Shown: piece by piece, positions 6,478-9,851 of the stretch
Numbering within the stretch: the stretch's first letter is position 1
How the letters are laid out: each line of letters opens with the position of its first letter
Assembly: GCA_046724655.1 (NCBI GenBank)
Contig: JBKOWY010000089.1
Span: 1 to 9,851 of the forward strand
DNA from: JALZAA01 sp046724655
Lineage (GTDB): Bacteria; Actinomycetota; Acidimicrobiia; IMCC26256; JACDBD01
Length of the DNA: 9,851 nucleotides
Direction of reading: 5' to 3'
Notes under the pieces: model-generated
The model's database searches: none
Seen by the model: only the letters and a program-made list of their open reading frames with translations
What the model was told of the DNA's origin: nothing
Program-made: the position numbers and the translations under genes

Positions 6478-6936
6478 TCATGAACGGTTCCTGAGCCGCC
6501 GGGTGGCCGGCAGGACGAACCAGCACAGCGCGAACACCACGGCGCCGGTCACGGAAACCACCACGGCCCAGGCGGTGTCGTAGAGCACGTCGGTCACGAC
6601 GAAGATCGTCGACGCCATCGCCACCGTGAGCAACCCGAGCCCGAGCAGCGTAAAGGTGGTCGAAGTGCGAAGCATCCGCTCCTTGTCGTGCTGACGCCAT
6701 TGGATGCGGTGGTAAGCGCTCGGCGCGATCAGCAGGGCCGTAGCAGCGCCGGTCGCGAGGAAGGCGATGAAGTAGGCCGTTTTCTGCGCGCCGGTGATGA
6801 CCGTGAACCGCTGGGCGAACGGGATCGTCAGCAAGAACGCGAAGAGCACCTGCACGCCGGGAAGCGCGACACGCAACTCCTGGAGGAGCTCGTTCAGCTC
6901 ACGGTCCAGCTTCCGACCCTCTTCGCCGTCCGCCAT
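6478..6936 (-). CDS. DUF6328 family four-helix membrane protein
   Basis: This 152-residue protein matches what I know of the DUF6328 family. It has a charged N-terminus (MADGEEGRKLDRELNELLQELR), the block VALPGVQVLFAFLLTIPFAQRF, and the loop SAYHRIQWRQHDKERM between the second and third helices. Four hydrophobic segments are visible at about 26-44, 53-72, 93-115 and 122-143, followed by a basic tail (RRLRNRS), so both ends are predicted to be cytosolic. Function is unknown; family members are common in actinobacteria and occur near other membrane proteins. The ATG at 6936 is chosen because GGAGG lies 5 nt before it; a GTG at 6948 would add four residues and overlap that site. It lies 221 bp downstream of the ExoD-family gene, so it may have its own promoter. 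Confidence 0.85.
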   Translation of the reverse strand: MADGEEGRKLDRELNELLQELRVALPGVQVLFAFLLTIPFAQRFTVITGAQKTAYFIAFLATGAATALLIAPSAYHRIQWRQHDKERMLRTSTTFTLLGLGLLTVAMASTIFVVTDVLYDTAWAVVVSVTGAVVFALCWFVLPATRRLRNRS

Positions 6937-6981
6937 GGCGACCTCCACGAGCCAGGGCTGCCTCTTACCCGTGAGCTACGC

Positions 6982-7011
6982 CCGATACTCGCGTCGTCGA
7001 TGCCGCGTCAA
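6982..7011 (-). promoter_or_regulatory. Candidate housekeeping promoter for the DUF6328 gene
   Basis: On the minus strand TTGACG (7006-7011), an 18-nt spacer and TATCGG (6982-6987) fit a primary-sigma promoter. The predicted transcript start is near 6974, leaving ~38 nt of leader before the ATG at 6936. The -10 box is a partial match. Confidence 0.35.
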
Positions 7012-7121
7012 ACGCACAAGGTCGATCCCGTCCAGCCCGCGAACCCACCGACACCAGTCGCCCTGCCGGACAGTTCGCCCGCGGCTCAAACAGTGGCGGC
7101 TGCGCTCGACGGCGGTGCGAA

Positions 7122-7137
7122 ACGCCGTTTCCGGCGT
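7122..7137 (-). terminator. GNRA-loop hairpin after the ExoD-family gene
   Basis: On the minus strand ACGCCG-GAAA-CGGCGT forms a perfect 6-bp stem capped by a GAAA tetraloop. It lies 20 nt after the stop of the ExoD-family gene and is followed by TTCGC. It is a plausible terminator or mRNA-stabilising end, but it lacks a long T run. Confidence 0.45.
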
Positions 7138-7157
7138 GATCGTGCGCCGCTCGGACG

Positions 7158-7778
7158 TCAAAGCAACGACCACGTGACAGAGCCGAGCATTAAAACGAGT
7201 GCGATCCCGGCGGTGCCGGCGGCGATCCCGAGCGCGACGACCAGAACGTCGTCGAGGATGATGCCGAGGCACACGATCACGACGCCGAGAGCGGGCAACG
7301 TGTCGAGCCCGGAGAACGGCGGAGCAACGAGCGCGCCCACGACGAAGAGAAGCACGAACACGCCGAGCACAGATCGTGCGATGCGCGTGTCGAGCGGCCG
7401 TGCCAGACGCGGGCGTGACCAGCGCTCGAGCCAGCGCACGCGACGAACGAGCACCGGTACTGCTTTGCCGGTCATGGCCTCGCCGAGCTCGTGTTCCCTC
7501 ACGCGGCGTGGGAGCCAGAGCTCCCTCCGCCCCAGGACCACCTGAACCGCCACGAGAAGGGCGAAGATCTCGAGGACATGTGTGACCCCACCCGTCGGGA
7601 TCGGGATCGCAGCGGGGAAGAGCAGGAGCATGAGGATGAGCGCAAAGCTCTTCTCGCCCATAAGGGTCGTAAGCGCGCCGATCGTCTTCGGCTCGTCTCG
7701 CTCCAGCCATGACTCCAGCTGATCACTGAACCGCCCGTCACGCTGCTGTTGCGCTTGCTTCGGCGTCGACCGGCCCAT
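7158..7778 (-). CDS. ExoD-family membrane protein (exopolysaccharide synthesis-like)
   Basis: This 206-residue protein has the layout of the ExoD family (PF06055). An amphipathic N-terminus (FSDQLESWLERDEPKTIGALTTLMGEKSFALILMLLLFPAAIPIPTGG) leads into the first membrane region (~43-84). A basic central loop follows (~85-130, including LGRRELWLPRRVREHELG and RWLERWSRPRL), then two or three more hydrophobic segments (~134-154 and 162-203) with the block PPFSGLDTLPALGVVIVCLGIILDDVLV. ExoD was first linked to exopolysaccharide production in rhizobia, but its biochemical role is unknown, so the name is by family only. The ATG at 7778 has TGAGGCG upstream. It starts 22 bp after the DUF1206 gene and is very likely cotranscribed with it. 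Confidence 0.88.
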   Translation of the reverse strand: MGRSTPKQAQQQRDGRFSDQLESWLERDEPKTIGALTTLMGEKSFALILMLLLFPAAIPIPTGGVTHVLEIFALLVAVQVVLGRRELWLPRRVREHELGEAMTGKAVPVLVRRVRWLERWSRPRLARPLDTRIARSVLGVFVLLFVVGALVAPPFSGLDTLPALGVVIVCLGIILDDVLVVALGIAAGTAGIALVLMLGSVTWSLL

Positions 7779-7800
7779 CGGGCGCCTCAGTCTGCGACCT

Positions 7801-8673
7801 TCAGTTCGAGCTCGCTGCGTGCTTGCGGTTCACCACGGCGCGCGCGATCGAGTACGCGCCGAAGGCGGCGAGGCCGATCGCGACGATGACGATGAGACCG
7901 TCGCCGTAGGGCTCGTCGAGCAAACGCTTCAGCGAGCCGTCGAGCCCCGCCGTTTCGCCCGGGTCGTGCTCCAGCGCGGCGAAGATGATGAAGATCCCGA
8001 TCAGGCCGAGGACCGCGCCACGCGCAAGGTTGCCAACGGCGCCGAGCACGTGCACCGCACGGGTTTCCCGTGGCGCCGCCTCGATGACCGCTTGGGAGTC
8101 TTGACGTTCGCCGGAAAGAGCACGCAACGCGAGGTAGAGGCCAAGCCCGAGCGCCACGAGCCCGACCGCGCCCACGAGCAGCCGCCCGCCGGGCCATTCG
8201 AGCATCTTGGCCGTCCAGTTCTGCTGCTTGCGATCGGTGTCGCCGCCGCGGTTGGCGCTCACCACGAAACTGAACGCGAACAGACCCAGCAGGCCATACA
8301 CGACCGCCCGCGCGCCGTCGGCAATGCGGTCCAACCCCTCATGGCGGGTCTGGTGGCCGGTGAGCGCTTCGTATGCGTACCACGACGCAAAGCCCGCGAA
8401 GCCGACTGCGAGGATCACGAGCAGCACGGAGCCGAGATCGTGACGCGCCAGCTCTTCCATCGCTCCGGGCGCGTCAACGTCTTTGCCTCGGGCCTTCCCG
8501 AAGACGAGTCCCAGCGCGAGGACCGCGAGAAGGAGATACAGGACTCCGCGAGCGGCCAAGCCGAAAAGGCCGGCGACATGGGCGCCGCGCCTCGCCTCCG
8601 GCGCCGCTTCACGGACCGGCCGTGTCTGCGTGATTCCCACCACGCAGTTGTTCCCGGACGGCCGGGTTCCCAT
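7801..8673 (-). CDS. DUF1206 triple-repeat membrane protein
   Basis: This 290-residue protein contains three copies of a ~70-residue two-helix unit (about residues 36-108, 115-187 and 210-284). Each unit opens with an AARGVLY-like signature (AARGVLYLLLAVLAL, GARAVVYGLLGLFAF, LARGAVLGLIGIFII) and ends in a second helix with an Ala/Tyr/Arg finish (YAYEAL, LALRAL, SIARAV). That is the DUF1206 pattern and predicts six membrane helices. The function of the family is unknown. The N-terminal ~30 residues are polar and variable. The ATG at 8673 has GAGGACGG six nt upstream. It is followed after 22 bp by the ExoD-family gene, and preceded by a small winged-helix-like gene on the same strand (102 bp apart). 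The grouping suggests an envelope-related operon. Confidence 0.92.
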   Translation of the reverse strand: MGTRPSGNNCVVGITQTRPVREAAPEARRGAHVAGLFGLAARGVLYLLLAVLALGLVFGKARGKDVDAPGAMEELARHDLGSVLLVILAVGFAGFASWYAYEALTGHQTRHEGLDRIADGARAVVYGLLGLFAFSFVVSANRGGDTDRKQQNWTAKMLEWPGGRLLVGAVGLVALGLGLYLALRALSGERQDSQAVIEAAPRETRAVHVLGAVGNLARGAVLGLIGIFIIFAALEHDPGETAGLDGSLKRLLDEPYGDGLIVIVAIGLAAFGAYSIARAVVNRKHAASSN

Positions 8674-8775
8674 GCGCCGCCGTCCTCGGCGAAGCGCGAC
8701 CTCGCGGGTTCAGACCGGATCAACCGCTCACTCGCGGCTCTGACCTCCCGAGTTCGAAGCGCTTGGTCAGCCGTA

Positions 8776-9024
8776 CTATGCCGGCAGGCGGTAGAAGTCG
8801 ACCCGCGAACGGTTGCCTGGCACGGTCGCGAACTCGACGAACACCGACTCATGCAACAGGCGTCCTTCATCGGCGAGCCGTTGCAGCGTCTCGTCGACCG
8901 CGTCCTCCTCGTCGGGTTCTCCAAGCTCGACGGCAACGCGTAACGCGTCGACGGGTCGGGCAGCCTGCTGCACGCGGTCCACGGCCGCGAGCACAGCATC
9001 ATCGTCCATGGCCAGTCGCTTCAC
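8776..9024 (-). CDS. Small winged-helix-like protein of unknown function
   Basis: This 82-residue ORF starts at a GTG at 9024 with a strong GGAGG 7 nt upstream; an ATG at 9009 is an alternative. Its sequence suggests three helices and a short wing. DAVLAAVDRVQQA and ARPVDALRVAVEL are followed by EEDAVDETLQRLADEGRLL, which looks like the recognition helix plus turn of winged-helix domains. The strand pair VFVEFATV and RVDFYRLP comes last. DNA binding is inference from this pattern; the protein is quite acidic, so a protein-binding role is also possible. It is the first gene of the minus-strand group that continues with DUF1206 and ExoD proteins, 102 bp upstream of the former. The upstream gap (9025-9237) is more AT-rich than its surroundings and probably holds divergent promoters. 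Confidence 0.72.
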   Translation of the reverse strand: MKRLAMDDDAVLAAVDRVQQAARPVDALRVAVELGEPDEEDAVDETLQRLADEGRLLHESVFVEFATVPGNRSRVDFYRLPA

Positions 9025-9087
9025 AGGCTTTCCTCCATCCTCGGGCACGCCGACACCGCAGCGCGATTGTCGGGCATTACATCTCTC

Positions 9088-9113
9088 GTTTCGTAACGCT
9101 GACGGCTGGGGAA
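9088..9113 (+). promoter_or_regulatory. Candidate SigF/SigB-like promoter in divergent gap
   Basis: GTTT (9088-9091), a 16-nt spacer and GGGGAA (9108-9113) resemble the stress-sigma pattern GTTT-N15/16-GGGTA, with one clear mismatch in the second box. It points toward the small basic peptide and secreted protein genes, ~125 nt upstream of the first. Confidence 0.28.
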
Positions 9114-9237
9114 AAGAGCGTCGGGCTGCATATACATCGGGATTGGAACTGTGGTTCTCATTCTGCTCATTTCCTCGCTGTCTATTCGATAACGCTGAAG
9201 TCCACGAATCGGACCAGAGATGGGAGGCCGATGCGTC

Positions 9238-9327
9238 ATGGGTGAGGTTCGCGACAACGCGCACAACGCTGCTCAGCAGGGCAAGACCAAGAAGACGGTC
9301 GAACGCGTGAAGGACCGTCTTCGGTAA
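9238..9327 (+). CDS. Possible 29-residue basic peptide
   Basis: The ORF MGEVRDNAHNAAQQGKTK... ends KTVERVKDRLR and reads as a short, Lys/Arg-rich, amphipathic helix. GGGAGG lies upstream at a rather long 10-nt spacing. An in-frame ATG at 9220 would lengthen it to 35 residues but has a weaker ribosome binding site. It ends 16 bp before the secreted protein gene, which itself lacks a clear ribosome binding site, so coupled translation is possible. No family is recognised, and the ORF is short enough to arise by chance. Confidence 0.4.
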   Translation: MGEVRDNAHNAAQQGKTKKTVERVKDRLR

Positions 9328-9343
9328 CCAAGCGCCTGTTCGC

Positions 9344-9850
9344 ATGAAGCGCATCGTCACTGCGATCGGTGTCGTGGGTGCCGCTCTCGTGCCGCTGCCC
9401 GCCACCACCGCCGACGCGAGACAGCCTCTGCCCCCGGAACAGGTCCAGGTATGGGCAACGACGCTGCCGAGGCAACCGAACTCCCAGCTCGACCGCGTGT
9501 ATAGCCCTCTCGGTGCCCTCCACGTCCTCGACCAGATCTACGCGGTGATGGTCCGAGACCTCAGCGAGGACAGGCCGGGGGACGCCTGGACAAAGGGCGG
9601 CGAAGGTTCCAAGGCCGTCGACCGGTACCGACGACTTTTGGTTCACTCCCCCGACAAGGACCTCAACAAACTCATGAACAGAGCGCTGAATCGGCTCGGG
9701 GACGTGTTCGATGAAGTCAATATCACCGCCACGGATGAGGCCGCGGAGACCGCTCGGCGGAGCAATCGCTTGTGGACACAAGTCGAGGCGCGGCTAAAGG
9801 CCGACGGCGTCGACACGGGCGAGCCGTGGTCGTTGAGCACCGTGAACTGA
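9344..9850 (+). CDS. Secreted protein of unknown function
   Basis: This complete 168-residue protein begins with a Sec signal peptide (MKRIVTAIGVVGAALVPLPATTADA, probable cut after ADA at 25). The mature part has no cysteines and looks mainly helical and polar: a Pro-rich start (RQPLPPEQ), then helices around LGALHVLDQIYAVMVRDL, SKAVDRYRRLLVHS and DLNKLMNRALNRLGDVFDEVN, and a late AAETARRSNRLWTQVEARLKADG. I recognise no domain. The signal supports export to the cell surface or medium; there is no lipobox or later membrane helix. The ATG at 9344 is the only sensible start because the signal peptide begins there, although no ribosome binding site is evident. It follows the 29-codon ORF by 16 bp, and its TGA is the last full codon in the window. 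Confidence 0.82.
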   Translation: MKRIVTAIGVVGAALVPLPATTADARQPLPPEQVQVWATTLPRQPNSQLDRVYSPLGALHVLDQIYAVMVRDLSEDRPGDAWTKGGEGSKAVDRYRRLLVHSPDKDLNKLMNRALNRLGDVFDEVNITATDEAAETARRSNRLWTQVEARLKADGVDTGEPWSLSTVN

Positions 9851-9851
9851 C

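Noticed and set aside
8674..8775. Short imperfect inverted repeats between the winged-helix-like and DUF1206 genes
   Set aside because: The stems are only 4 bp perfect or contain mismatches; they are too weak to name.
7819..8943. A 374-codon plus-strand open frame across the DUF1206 gene
   Set aside because: It is rich in Arg, Glu and His with no motif, and it is antisense to the clearly three-repeat DUF1206 protein.

Overview
This is a GC-rich window dense with genes. Its GC-rich third codon positions, frequent GTG starts, P450/ferredoxin/SDR genes, and DUF6328, DUF1206 and ExoD-type membrane proteins suggest chromosomal DNA of an actinobacterium (Actinomycetota). The exact lineage cannot be read from the sequence. 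I see no rRNA, tRNA, CRISPR array, insertion sequence, integrase or phage gene. It looks like a patchwork of small chromosomal operons, not a mobile island.

Region 1 (1-2353) holds small-molecule redox genes. An exported bactofilin-like beta-repeat protein runs off the left edge on the minus strand. It lies just downstream of an atypical extended SDR (epimerase-like, minus strand). A classical SDR with an intact active site diverges from the latter over 90 bp and may be read from a leaderless transcript. A 10-bp stem-loop follows the classical SDR.

Region 2 (2354-4352) is signalling. A small Thr-rich single-pass membrane protein is followed by a GAF plus SpoIIE/PP2C (RsbU-type) phosphatase with all its metal-binding aspartates. 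A possible 18-codon upstream ORF overlaps the phosphatase start by 4 nt (GTGA). No RsbV/RsbW partner is in the window.

Region 3 (4356-5778, minus) is a two-gene electron-transfer and monooxygenase operon. A ferredoxin with a CXXHXXC...CP cluster motif overlaps the start of a complete bacterial P450 by 26 nt. The P450 and phosphatase genes converge with only 3 bp between their stops.

Region 4 (5878-9024, minus) is an envelope block. It holds a putative lipoprotein with one calcium-type DxDxDGxxD loop, a four-helix DUF6328 protein, an ExoD-family membrane protein, a triple-repeat DUF1206 protein, and a small winged-helix-like protein. A GNRA-loop hairpin lies after the ExoD-family gene.

Region 5 (9025-9850, plus) is a comparatively AT-rich divergent gap, then a possible 29-residue basic peptide and a complete small secreted protein of unknown function.

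I did not find a clear-cut new system. The best leads are the His-type ferredoxin/P450 pair, the coupled upstream ORF of the phosphatase, the SDR that lacks its YxxxK pair, and a loose set of GTTT-GGG (SigF/SigB-like) promoter candidates near the phosphatase and two envelope or secreted genes.
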